Source of the DNA: JAWCLZ01 sp038850275
GTDB taxonomy: Archaea; Halobacteriota; JAWCLZ01
NCBI GenBank assembly: GCA_038850275.1
Contig: JAWCLZ010000020.1
Location: forward strand, 1-20,708
DNA length: 20,708 nt
Direction of reading: 5' to 3'
Part shown: in pieces, positions 6,423-14,167 of the stretch
How the letters are laid out: each line of letters starts with the position of its first letter
Numbering within the stretch: the first letter of the stretch is position 1
The notes under the pieces: model-generated
Seen by the model: the letters and a program-made list of their open reading frames with translations, nothing else
The model's database searches: none
What the model was told of the DNA's origin: nothing
Made by a program: the position numbers and the translations under genes

Positions 6423-8554
6423 TTCTTTCTTACACTTATTATCCTACCTGAGATAATTTTTCTCTCAATATCCTGTAGTTTAATTATAAGACTGCCATCT
6501 TCAGCTAGGCCGATGACTTCACCCTCTAAAATTTCCACTGGGGTTGAGATCTTAGCTATTTTACCAGATAGGTAAGAAAGATGAATCCACTCTTGCAATA
6601 TGGGATTGAAGCCTTCTTTTTGAGCAATTAAATATTTCTCTTCAAGTTCTTCAAGTATTTTTTTTATCAATTCCTTTCTTGAAACCGGTTCGCCGAGTTC
6701 TTTTTTAAGAGAAGTTGCAGTTCTACGAAGCCAGAGGGGAAATGATGCTACATCTACATTTGCATTTATCCCAATACCAAGTATTAGGTATTTCAATTCA
6801 TTTTGCTCAGTAACAGATTCAGCGAATATACCAGCTATTTTTTTGTCTTTGATCATTATATCACTAGGCCATTTAATCTTCGCATCTAAACCATAGAGCT
6901 TTTTTATAGCATTAGATACAGCAACACTTGCAAGGAGGTTGAACTTAGCTGCTTGAGCGGTAGGTAATTTAGGCATCAAAATCACGCTCAGCCAAATTCC
7001 CCCAAATGGAGATAGCCATACTTCACCCATTTTAGCTCTAGCTTTATACTGTGTTTCAGCAATAACTACTGTGCCCTCTTTAGCGCCTTTTTCAATTAAT
7101 TCCCTAGCTAAAAGATTTGTAGATAATACATCCTCGATGTAATATATCTCTTTTCCAATGAATTTTGTATTAATCTCGCTTTTGATTTCATCAGGATTGA
7201 TTTTAGGTACATTTAAAATTCTTCTTTGAATGAAATTAGTATCAATATCTCCCTTCATAAAAGCTGGGTCGTGGATGATTGTTTTGTGCAGCGGTAGAGT
7301 GGTTTGTATGCCCTCTATGATGAATTCATCGAGAGCTCTTTTCATCCGCTCAATTGCCTCATTTCGATCTTGCCCCCATACTATTAATTTCGCTAGTAAT
7401 GAATCATAATAATGTGGAATGGTATATCCAGAATATGCACTTCCTCGATCCACTCTAACCCAAGGGCCTCCTGGCAGCACATATTCAGTTATAGTGCCGA
7501 AGGAAGGAGCAAAGTCTTTACTTGGATCCTCAGCATTAATCCTACATTCTATAGCGTGGCCTCGAAGATGCACATCTTCTTGATCGAAATCCAATTCTTC
7601 TCCTGCTGCGATTTTTATTTGCTGTTTTATTAAGTCTATCCCAGTTATCATCTCAGTTACAGGGTGTTCCACTTGTATCCTAGTATTCACCTCAATGAAG
7701 TATACATTCATTTGCTGATCCATCAAAAATTCCACAGTGCCTGCACTTATATATCCAGCTTCTTTAACTCCTCTAATTGCTATTTCCCCAAGTCTCTTTC
7801 TAAGCTCAGGGGTAACAACTGGACTTGGTGCTTCTTCTAAAAGTTTTTGATGCCTCCTTTGAATTGAGCACTCCCTCTCACCTAGGTGAATTGTTTTGCC
7901 TTTTTTATCCGCTAGTATTTGAATTTCAATATGCCTTGGGCTCTCTAGGTATTTCTCAATATATAAACTTCCATCGCCAAATGCTTTCTCAGCCGTTCTT
8001 TGAGCAGATTCAAAAGCTGGCTTGAACTCTGACTCGCATTTCACGATGCGCATGCCAATCCCGCCTCCACCAGCTGCTGCTTTTATTATCACAGGATAGC
8101 CAATTGCATTAGCTATATCCAGAGCTCTATCAGAATCTTTAATGCTATCCATAGTTCCAGGCAGCACATTAGCCCCTGCTTTTACCATTAACTTCCTAGC
8201 CTCAAGTTTATTGCCTAGTTCTCTAATGTTTTCCGCACTTGGTCCAATGAAAACCAAGCCATTTCTTTGGCACATTTCAGCAAAGTCAGCATTTTCCGCT
8301 AGAAATCCATATCCAGGGTGAATTGCTTCTGCATTTACCCTTAAAGCTGTGTCTATGAGCACTTGCATGTTTAGATAACTTTCCCTAGGTGGAGGGGGCC
8401 CTATGCAATATGCTTCATCTGCATAGGTAACGTGAAGTGATTCTCTATCAGCCTCTGAATAAACCGCGATGGTTTCAATCTCAAGCTCTTTGCAAGCTCG
8501 GATTACTCTAATTGCCACCTCGCCTCGATTTGCGATCAAAATCTTGTTGAACAT
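6419..8554 (-). CDS. Biotin carboxylase fused to a degenerate biotin-ligase domain
   Basis: Residues 1-446 are a complete ATP-grasp biotin carboxylase: the N-terminal KILIANRGEVA, the glycine-rich ATP loop AAAGGGGIGMR (159-169), ERECSIQRRHQK (226-237) and the catalytic EVNTRIQVEHPVTE (288-301). It carboxylates the biotin on BCCP with ATP and bicarbonate. Residues 465-711 are a second biotin-ligase catalytic plus C-terminal domain, clearly related to the adjacent BirA but without its DNA-binding domain. In this copy the biotinyl-AMP loop GRGRLGR has become ARAKMGE (505-511), and KWPNDV is KWPSDI (561-566). The lysine and aspartate remain. The reading frame is continuous, so this is a true fusion. 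The extra domain may be non-catalytic or a weakened ligase. A TATA-like element about 30 nt upstream suggests its own promoter besides read-through from BCCP. Confidence 0.93.
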   Translation of the reverse strand: MFNKILIANRGEVAIRVIRACKELEIETIAVYSEADRESLHVTYADEAYCIGPPPPRESYLNMQVLIDTALRVNAEAIHPGYGFLAENADFAEMCQRNGLVFIGPSAENIRELGNKLEARKLMVKAGANVLPGTMDSIKDSDRALDIANAIGYPVIIKAAAGGGGIGMRIVKCESEFKPAFESAQRTAEKAFGDGSLYIEKYLESPRHIEIQILADKKGKTIHLGERECSIQRRHQKLLEEAPSPVVTPELRKRLGEIAIRGVKEAGYISAGTVEFLMDQQMNVYFIEVNTRIQVEHPVTEMITGIDLIKQQIKIAAGEELDFDQEDVHLRGHAIECRINAEDPSKDFAPSFGTITEYVLPGGPWVRVDRGSAYSGYTIPHYYDSLLAKLIVWGQDRNEAIERMKRALDEFIIEGIQTTLPLHKTIIHDPAFMKGDIDTNFIQRRILNVPKINPDEIKSEINTKFIGKEIYYIEDVLSTNLLARELIEKGAKEGTVVIAETQYKARAKMGEVWLSPFGGIWLSVILMPKLPTAQAAKFNLLASVAVSNAIKKLYGLDAKIKWPSDIMIKDKKIAGIFAESVTEQNELKYLILGIGINANVDVASFPLWLRRTATSLKKELGEPVSRKELIKKILEELEEKYLIAQKEGFNPILQEWIHLSYLSGKIAKISTPVEILEGEVIGLAEDGSLIIKLQDIERKIISGRIISVRKK

Positions 8555-8582
8555 TTATTGCTACTAATGAATTTGACTACCT

Positions 8583-8592
8583 AAAATATTTT
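8583..8592 (-). promoter_or_regulatory. TATA-like element upstream of the biotin carboxylase gene
   Basis: The sequence aaaatatttt lies about 30-38 nt upstream of the ATG at 8554, within the 103-nt gap after the BCCP stop. This is the longest spacer in the carboxylase cluster. It could drive the carboxylase-birA pair separately from the pccB-BCCP part. Confidence 0.35.
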
Positions 8593-8657
8593 TGGATGGA
8601 GTTTAAAGTTTAGCTGATTAATACTTATTTTATTAAGAAAAGCTTGCAAAAATTTTG

Positions 8658-9110
8658 TTATTCTATAACTGCAAGTAGGGTATTGGGGCTAACTGTTTGA
8701 CCAACAGTTACATGCACTGCTTTAACAACTCCAGATCGATGGGAGCGAACATCATTTTCCATCTTCATGGCTTCAATTATCGCGATAACATCGCCTTTCT
8801 TCACAACATCTCCAGCTTTAACCTTTACCTGCACCACTGTGCCCTGCATTGGGCTAAGAATACCACCATCCGCTGGAGGTGTGCTTTCTTCAGCTTTCGG
8901 AACCGGCTTTGCCTCTACCTTGGGTGGTTCTATTCTAAGTGGTTCTACTTTAGGGGGCTCTAGTTTGAGTGATTCAACTGGCTTTGGAGCGCTTTTTACA
9001 GCTAAGGAAGGGATGGATGCAGGAGCTGGAGCGGGTGAAGGAATCTCTTTGATCTCCTCAACCTTAACTTCATAGACCTTTCCATTAACCTCAATTCTAT
9101 ATCTCTTCAT
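8658..9110 (-). CDS. Biotin carboxyl carrier protein (BCCP)
   Basis: The 150-residue protein has three parts: a short N-terminal strand module MKRYRIEVNGKVYEVKVEE, a long flexible linker rich in Pro, Lys and Glu (about 23-80), and a biotinyl domain (about 83-150) with the biotinylation site EAMKMEN, the modified residue being Lys116. It carries carboxybiotin between the biotin carboxylase and carboxyltransferase active sites. The layout matches carriers of acyl-CoA carboxylases and of sodium-pumping decarboxylases. Its ATG overlaps the end of the preceding small gene by 14 nt, so the two are coupled. The N-terminal 22 residues are nearly duplicated in that neighbour (14 of 22 identical). Confidence 0.95.
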   Translation of the reverse strand: MKRYRIEVNGKVYEVKVEEIKEIPSPAPAPASIPSLAVKSAPKPVESLKLEPPKVEPLRIEPPKVEAKPVPKAEESTPPADGGILSPMQGTVVQVKVKAGDVVKKGDVIAIIEAMKMENDVRSHRSGVVKAVHVTVGQTVSPNTLLAVIE

Positions 9111-9396
9111 TTGAGATCCCCTGCATTAATTCTTGCCTCCCAGCTAAGCTCCAACTTGAGGCTGCTTTAAGCATTTTCCCATACCTCGCAAAGGGCGCCA
9201 TTAAATCGCGCCTCCCTGCTAAATTCCATTTACTTATAATCAAAGGAGCCTTAGGAATTACTTTAACTTCCTCGCTCTCTAGATATGCGGAAATTGCTGC
9301 TGCAATTACTGCAATTTGCACCTCCATCTCTTCTTTTATTTCCTCTATCTTTACTTCGTGGATTTTTCCATTTATCTCTACTCTAAATTTCCTCAT
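9097..9396 (-). CDS. Small OadG/decarboxylase-delta-like protein with a BCCP-type N-terminus
   Basis: The first 22 residues (MRKFRVEINGKIHEVKIEE onward) match those of the adjacent BCCP at 14 positions, with conservative changes elsewhere. A hydrophobic Ala-rich helix follows (about 26-39), then W57-x-LAGRRDLM (to 66) and a second copy W82-x-LAGRQELM (to 91), 25 residues apart. Sodium-pump decarboxylase gamma/delta subunits usually end with a single W-x-LAGR-x-x-LM motif, so this looks like a related accessory or assembly subunit for the carboxyltransferase. The hydrophobic part is short for a membrane anchor, and no decarboxylase beta (ion-pump) gene is present. It lies 9 nt after the carboxyltransferase stop and overlaps BCCP, so it is part of the operon. 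Family assignment is tentative, but the gene is clearly real. Confidence 0.7.
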   Translation of the reverse strand: MRKFRVEINGKIHEVKIEEIKEEMEVQIAVIAAAISAYLESEEVKVIPKAPLIISKWNLAGRRDLMAPFARYGKMLKAASSWSLAGRQELMQGISNEEI

Positions 9397-9405
9397 TCTA
9401 AACCC

Positions 9406-10968
9406 CTATTGAGGCATGTTGCTATGTTTCTTCCTAGGTCTATCCTCCCGCTTCGTTGCTAGTATCCTCAAAGCACTTATCAACACAGGTCTAGTATCCG
9501 GAGGCTCAATAACCCCATCGATGTAGAGCTTTGAAGCTGCATCATATGGATTTGCGAATTTCTTTCTATAGTCCTCGATGAGTTTTTCCCTAAATGCTTC
9601 AGGATCCTTCGCAGCAGCTATTTCCTTTGCAAAGACAACATCAACAGCTCCATCTGGGCCCATGACAGCGATCTCCGCAGTGGGATATGCAAATACGAAG
9701 TCAGCTCCTAGATCTTTACTGCACATAGCAAGATAGCTCCCGCCATAGGCTTTTCTAAGCACTAATGTGATTTTAGGCACTGTGGCCTCTGAGTAAGCAA
9801 AGAGCATTTTTGCTCCATGTCTAATTATACCAAGATATTCCTGCTGCACTCCCGGTAGATAACCTGGGACATCTACGAATTGAATTAAAGGTATATTGAA
9901 GCAATCACAAAACCTTATGAACCTCGATCCTTTATCAGAGGAATCCACATCTAAAGAGCCAGCTAAAACTTTGGGCTGATTTGCCACGATGCCAACTGGT
10001 CTACCGTCTAAGCGTGCAAAGCCTATCACTAGATTCCTCGCAAAGTTCTCTTTGATTTCAAAGAAGTATCCATCGTCCACTACTCTCCTTATAACATCTC
10101 TAACATCATAGGATTTCTTGGGATTAACTGGTACGATTTCATTCAAACTCGGTTCACGTCTATCCCAAGGATCAGTTGTAGGTTTGATAGGAGGGTCTTC
10201 GAGATTATTCGATGGCAAGAAACTCAATAGTTCTTTAATCAATTGAAGGCAATGTTCATCGTTAACGGCCACTAGATCACAGAGACCGCTTTTAGTTGCG
10301 TGTACAGTTGCACCCCCAAGGGTCTCTGAGGTGACATCCTCGCCTGTTACTGCTTTAATAACCTTTGGGCCTGTGATATGGGCATAGCTGAATTTATCAA
10401 CCATGATGGTGAAATCCTGAAGTGCAGGGGAGTAAACCGCTCCCCCAGCGCATGGTCCCATTAAGGCAGCGATCTGCGGTATAACACCTGAGTAAATCGA
10501 GTTTCTATAGAAAATTTGCCCATAGCCAGCAAGGGCATCCACTCCCTCTTGAACTCTTGCACCAGCTGAATCGCATAGTCCAATGACCGGTGCTCCTATT
10601 TTAGCAGCTAGATCCATTACATCACAGATTTTCTTCGCATGTGCAAGTCCAAGTGAGCCCCCTATCACTGTGAAATCTTGAGCAAATACGCAAACCACTC
10701 GCCCGTCTATGGTACCATAGCCAGTTATAACTGCATCAGCTGGTGCCTCTCTTTTTTCCATGCCAAAATCGAAGCAGCGATGCCTTACTAGAGCCTCGAG
10801 TTCTACAAAGCTCCCTGGGTCTAAGAGCTTCTCAATTCTCTCCCTAGCTGTGAGCCTTCCCCCTTTCTTTTGCTTCTCAATTTTCTCAGGGCCGCCCGCG
10901 GCTTTTACAGCTTCAAGTCTCTTTCTAAGATCAAGTATCAATGTTTGCATTTCCTCAGCGTTAGTCAT
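9406..10968 (-). CDS. Acyl-CoA carboxylase carboxyltransferase subunit (PccB/MmdA type)
   Basis: The 520-residue crotonase-fold carboxyltransferase is collinear with propionyl-CoA carboxylase beta and methylmalonyl-CoA decarboxylase alpha: GRLTARERIEKLLDPGSF near the N-terminus, the first oxyanion-hole segment (GGSLGLAH, then DSAGARVQEG), MGPCAGGAVYSP, and in the second half FVDVPGYLPGVQQEYLGIIRHGAK and AYGGSYLAM. It transfers the carboxyl group from carboxybiotin to an acyl-CoA, forming a hexamer in known members. A biotin carboxylase in the same cluster, and the absence of a decarboxylase beta subunit here, favour a carboxylase role (acetyl- or propionyl-CoA). Substrate choice cannot be settled by eye. 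It is the first gene of the leftward cluster, with GGTGAAGG just before the ATG. Confidence 0.93.
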   Translation of the reverse strand: MTNAEEMQTLILDLRKRLEAVKAAGGPEKIEKQKKGGRLTARERIEKLLDPGSFVELEALVRHRCFDFGMEKREAPADAVITGYGTIDGRVVCVFAQDFTVIGGSLGLAHAKKICDVMDLAAKIGAPVIGLCDSAGARVQEGVDALAGYGQIFYRNSIYSGVIPQIAALMGPCAGGAVYSPALQDFTIMVDKFSYAHITGPKVIKAVTGEDVTSETLGGATVHATKSGLCDLVAVNDEHCLQLIKELLSFLPSNNLEDPPIKPTTDPWDRREPSLNEIVPVNPKKSYDVRDVIRRVVDDGYFFEIKENFARNLVIGFARLDGRPVGIVANQPKVLAGSLDVDSSDKGSRFIRFCDCFNIPLIQFVDVPGYLPGVQQEYLGIIRHGAKMLFAYSEATVPKITLVLRKAYGGSYLAMCSKDLGADFVFAYPTAEIAVMGPDGAVDVVFAKEIAAAKDPEAFREKLIEDYRKKFANPYDAASKLYIDGVIEPPDTRPVLISALRILATKREDRPRKKHSNMPQ

Positions 10969-11002
10969 CCTTCACCACGATTTCTCTTTTTACTTCTTTC
11001 TA

Positions 11003-11010
11003 TTATATAA
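11003..11010 (-). promoter_or_regulatory. TATA box of the carboxylase operon
   Basis: The sequence ttatataa lies 35-42 nt upstream of the carboxyltransferase ATG, leaving room for a leader of about 10 nt that carries the GGTG ribosome site. An imperfect tandem repeat lies directly upstream at 11029-11076, where regulators usually bind. Confidence 0.55.
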
Positions 11011-11028
11011 TCAATTTTGTTTAATGAT

Positions 11029-11076
11029 ATTCGATATCAATTTCTCTAAATGAATTCGATATCAATTTCTAAATGA
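11029..11076. repeat. Imperfect 25/23-bp tandem repeat upstream of the carboxylase promoter
   Basis: 11029-11053 and 11054-11076 are the same sequence except for a missing CT in the second copy. Each copy contains the palindrome GATATC in the context TTCGATATCAA, the two centres being 25 bp apart. The pair lies about 20-70 bp upstream of the carboxylase TATA box and just beyond the PHP gene stop. It may be a paired operator or simply a local duplication. Confidence 0.85.
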
Positions 11077-11086
11077 AATGGCAGAA

Positions 11087-11731
11087 TTAAATCTTAGGAT
11101 TAAATCTCCTCGACCATTGTTTAAGGAGCAAACTTAAGGGGATTTTTTTACCATTGATTTTGATTCTCCCAGCTTTTATAGCCTGAAGCACGCTTCTCTC
11201 AGTGAGCTCGCAATCTATCTCCATAACTGCATAGCCAATCAACGCAGCGCTATGTGCATCGCCGCCTGCAATCGTTGGTAATGAATGTTTTCTTGCAATC
11301 TCCTCAGCGAACTTTGCATTTGTAAATGGTTTTGGGTTAAAAACCTCAATAGCATCTATATCAAGGTTCTGTAAGTCCCACAAGCTATTGCGGAATAAAG
11401 CACGTGGGTGAGGTGCAATAATAAAGCCATTCATTTCCCGCGCCATTCTTATTGTTTCCCTCACTGGAAGCATTGGAGGTATGATTTCTTTAATACCAAG
11501 TACAATTAAATGCCCATCTCTAGTTGAAACCTCTATTCCCGGGATTATTAGGATGGATAGATTTTGTTTCTTCACGATTTCCATTGCCTCAATTGCTCCA
11601 TTCAAAGTATCATGGTCTGTGATTGCAATACCATCAAGGCCTAGCACTATGGCTTGCTTTAAAATTTTCTCAACTGAGTCAAGGCCATCTCTAGAGTGAT
11701 TTGAGTGTACATGGAATTCAAATCTATGCAT
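11087..11731 (-). CDS. PHP-domain metal-dependent phosphoesterase
   Basis: The 214-residue protein has all the metal-ligand motifs of the PHP family in order: HVH (7-9), TDHD (39-41), GIEVST (65-70), APHP (106-109) and GGDAH (156-160). The relatives are the small stand-alone PHP phosphoesterases of archaea and bacteria (YciV/RnaAM-like), which hydrolyse phosphomonoesters or nucleotides with a trinuclear metal centre. No polymerase domain is attached. The ATG has a GAGGG site 5-6 nt upstream. It reads toward the carboxylase operon on the same strand, 118 nt away, but that operon has its own TATA box. The substrate is unknown. Confidence 0.9.
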   Translation of the reverse strand: MHRFEFHVHSNHSRDGLDSVEKILKQAIVLGLDGIAITDHDTLNGAIEAMEIVKKQNLSILIIPGIEVSTRDGHLIVLGIKEIIPPMLPVRETIRMAREMNGFIIAPHPRALFRNSLWDLQNLDIDAIEVFNPKPFTNAKFAEEIARKHSLPTIAGGDAHSAALIGYAVMEIDCELTERSVLQAIKAGRIKINGKKIPLSLLLKQWSRRFNPKI

Positions 11732-11860
11732 TATACCCTCATTTACTTCTTTACTCTTCTTTTTTATTAAACTGAAATACTCTTTTAGATTTTATTTTTA
11801 TCCCACGCGAGTGTTCTATAGAAGAAGTTTTTATTTAACAGCCCTATTCCATTAAAAAAG

Positions 11861-11869
11861 GTTATATAC
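11861..11869 (+). promoter_or_regulatory. TATA box of the DHPS-related gene
   Basis: The sequence gttatatac is centred 30 nt upstream of the ATG at 11895, preceded by a purine-rich BRE-like run. There is no ribosome site before the ATG, so the transcript is probably leaderless. The divergent PHP gene starts 130 nt away on the other side. Confidence 0.6.
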
Positions 11870-11894
11870 AATTATTCTTAGCATAACCTTAACT

Positions 11895-13376
11895 ATGGAT
11901 ATTTTGATAGTAACTGGTCGCAAAGCCTCAAGCATTGTTAGAAAAACTATTGAGGGATTTAGAGATTTAAATGGAGATTTAAATGTAGAGATAGCAGTTT
12001 TGGATATAGATATAGCAGCCTTTACAACTCCAAAACTCTTGAGGGATGTTCTTCTCAAGCTCAAGCGAAAATTCGACCTCATCTTGGTTTCAGGTCTATG
12101 TGGTGCAGATTTTTCAAAGCTTGAGAAAGAATTCAATGTTAAAATAAGACTAGGCCCGAAGCATGCCTCTGATCTTGGATTGATTTTGAAATATGTAGAT
12201 AAAATGGAGTTTTCAAGCAAAATCCCAGCTTGCGTGTTATTAACTGAGTTGATCCATAAAGATGCTCTTGGAAAAATTCAAGCAATCGAGGGGAATGCGG
12301 ATTATGAGTTTTTAATTAAAAAACTAAAGATAGGCGGTGGATCGAGAATGAAGGTGCTTGCTGAAATTGTGGACGCCACGCGATTGGGGAGAGAAGCATT
12401 GCTCAGGAGAGCAAATTACTATGCTAGAGAGGGCGCTGACATCATTGATCTAGGGGTACATTTGGAGGCTGAAGTGGTAGATGTTCAAAGGGTTATTGAA
12501 ATATTAAGGCCACTTGGATTACCATTGAGTATAGATTCTTTAGATGGAGAAATGCTGAAGGCAGCTGCTGAGGCAGGGGCTGATTTGATATTGAGTTTAA
12601 ACTCCGCGAATCTAGAGATAGCTGGGGAAGCAGTTGCAAATAGTGATGCCGCGGCTGTGGTGATTCCAGATGGAGAAGACCTAAGTAGTTTGCTTCGAAA
12701 CATTGAGAGAGCTAAAGCAATTGGAATCAAGAAAGTAATTGCTGATCCCATTCTCAATCCAATTGCCCAGGGTTTTATTGATAGCTTGATGCGTTATTAT
12801 AAATTTAGAGAGTTGGATCGAAGAACTCCTCTTTTATTTGGAGTGGGCAATGTAGTTGAGTTAATAGATGCTGATTCCATTGGTGTACACGCTATTCTAG
12901 CTGGAGTGGCAATGGAATTGAATGCTAATATTCTCTTCACCCCTGAGTATAGTCAAAAGACAAGGGGTAGCGTGAGAGAACTTAAAATTGCTAGTGAAAT
13001 GATGCTACTCGCTAGAGCTAGGGAAACAGTTCCAAAAGACTTAGGGATAGACTTGCTAAGTATAAAGGAGAAGAGAGCGCGACCGAGTTTGCTGGAATTT
13101 AAGAATATTGAAGTTATAAATGCTGAGAGCGCAAAAAGCTGGAAATTGGATCCCAAGGGCTATTTTAAAATTGGCGTGGTGGATGAAGAATATATTTTAG
13201 CATTGCATGAAAACCTAGGGATAAGGGGCAAAACAGCTAAGGAGATATTGGATACCATTTTAAAGCGGGAGTTGATTTCAAGTTTAGAGCACGCAGCTTA
13301 CCTTGGGAGAGAGCTTATGAAAGCAGAGCTTGCTCTTAAGTTTAAGAGGAGCTATGTGCAGGATGATGAGTTTTAA
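11895..13376 (+). CDS. Dihydropteroate-synthase-related protein with C-terminal DUF4346-like domain
   Basis: The 493-residue protein has an N-terminal alpha/beta segment (1-145) followed by a TIM barrel of the pterin-binding type: MKVLAEIVDATRLG (152-165), a GADIIDLGVH strand (180-189), PLSIDS (210-215), and DPILNP further on. This matches the archaeal DHPS-related family found in organisms that make methanopterin-type pterins, with a role in pterin assembly suspected but not proven. The last 80 residues (YFKIGVVDEEYILALHEN, then a helical tail) resemble the DUF4346 domain that also accompanies methyltransferase MtrA-type proteins. Its promoter looks leaderless. It ends 5 nt before the converging methyltransferase gene. 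Confidence 0.85.
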   Translation: MDILIVTGRKASSIVRKTIEGFRDLNGDLNVEIAVLDIDIAAFTTPKLLRDVLLKLKRKFDLILVSGLCGADFSKLEKEFNVKIRLGPKHASDLGLILKYVDKMEFSSKIPACVLLTELIHKDALGKIQAIEGNADYEFLIKKLKIGGGSRMKVLAEIVDATRLGREALLRRANYYAREGADIIDLGVHLEAEVVDVQRVIEILRPLGLPLSIDSLDGEMLKAAAEAGADLILSLNSANLEIAGEAVANSDAAAVVIPDGEDLSSLLRNIERAKAIGIKKVIADPILNPIAQGFIDSLMRYYKFRELDRRTPLLFGVGNVVELIDADSIGVHAILAGVAMELNANILFTPEYSQKTRGSVRELKIASEMMLLARARETVPKDLGIDLLSIKEKRARPSLLEFKNIEVINAESAKSWKLDPKGYFKIGVVDEEYILALHENLGIRGKTAKEILDTILKRELISSLEHAAYLGRELMKAELALKFKRSYVQDDEF

Positions 13377-13378
13377 GA

Positions 13379-13392
13379 TTTTTATATTTTTT
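13379..13392 (+). terminator. T-rich tract, probable terminator of the DHPS-related transcript
   Basis: Just after the stop codon at 13376 the plus strand reads tttttatatttttt. Archaeal RNA polymerase stops at such T-runs without needing a hairpin. It lies inside the last codons of the converging methyltransferase gene. Confidence 0.45.
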
Positions 13393-14167
13393 GGAAGAGC
13401 ATTATATATTCGTGCTTGAAGACGTAGAAGCCTGCTTTTAATGCACGATATCTCCATAGATTATTCGCCAAGCCCTTTCCCCTTTCATTGCCAGTTATAT
13501 TCTTCACGATAATGCTCTTGAGTTTGAACCTAAAGTTTAAAACTTCATTCATTGTTAAAAAGCCCAATGGCACCCATTCTCCTTTATGATATTTATCACC
13601 AATTACTAAAACCAAGTAGCGCTTGGGGTCTAGAAGTGGAGTGGTATTTTCAAGCACTTCTCGAAACATTTTGAGGTATTCCTCAATGCTTGAAGCATTA
13701 GATAGATCTCTTTTATCACTACTGAATTTTATCACATCGTGATAAGGAGGGTGGAGAATTAAGAGTTGAACGCTTTCAACCCCTGCTTTCTCTTTAATAT
13801 TTATCCTCCTACTATCCCCGATTAAGATCTTTATTTTTACATTACTCCTTGAGATTTGCTGCTGCATCTTAATCTTTGCTTCTGCAATTCTAGCTATTTC
13901 TTCATTCAATTCAATGCCAATGCCATTTCTACCTAATCGAATGCATTCAATTAAAGTTGTACCAAGCCCTAGAAATGCATCTAGAACAGTTTCCCCTGCT
14001 TTGGTATAGCGAAGTAGCATTTGATTTGGAATTTGAGGTATGAAGTTCCCCCAGTATTCTCTTGAGTGGACATCACTTGAATCACGTTTTTTGATTATCC
14101 ACAAGCTATCGGTAATTATATTTCTATATTCCTTCCAGTTTTTTAAATCAAGGTCATTTATCCTCAT
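13382..14167 (-). CDS. Orphan DNA methyltransferase (N4-cytosine/N6-adenine amino-methyltransferase fold)
   Basis: Motif X-like REYWGNFIPQIPNQMLLRY (36-54) leads into the SAM-binding motif VLDAFLGLGTT (61-71) and GIGIELNEE (82-90). The catalytic motif follows as HPPY (139-142). The order SAM site before catalytic motif, and HPPY instead of D/S/NPPY, set it apart from common beta-class enzymes, although the segment before the SAM site resembles that class. At 261 residues there is no obvious target-recognition insert beyond residues 145-200. No restriction gene lies nearby. It overlaps the aIF2-beta stop by 4 nt (ATGA), so it is co-expressed with a translation factor. That pairing leaves open an RNA target instead of DNA. 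Confidence 0.8.
   Translation of the reverse strand: MRINDLDLKNWKEYRNIITDSLWIIKKRDSSDVHSREYWGNFIPQIPNQMLLRYTKAGETVLDAFLGLGTTLIECIRLGRNGIGIELNEEIARIAEAKIKMQQQISRSNVKIKILIGDSRRINIKEKAGVESVQLLILHPPYHDVIKFSSDKRDLSNASSIEEYLKMFREVLENTTPLLDPKRYLVLVIGDKYHKGEWVPLGFLTMNEVLNFRFKLKSIIVKNITGNERGKGLANNLWRYRALKAGFYVFKHEYIMLFQKI

Noticed and set aside
8767..9075. 102-codon plus-strand ORF opposite BCCP
   Set aside because: It mirrors the Pro/Lys/Glu-rich linker of BCCP. Low-complexity composition explains its length.
9097..10968. Sodium-pumping methylmalonyl-CoA decarboxylase
   Set aside because: No multi-span beta subunit is present in the window, and a biotin carboxylase is, so a soluble carboxylase is the better reading. 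A beta subunit elsewhere in the genome cannot be excluded.
11852..12220. 122-codon minus-strand ORF over the DHPS-related gene start
   Set aside because: It overlaps the TATA box and the first 325 bp of a convincing gene and has no recognisable domain.
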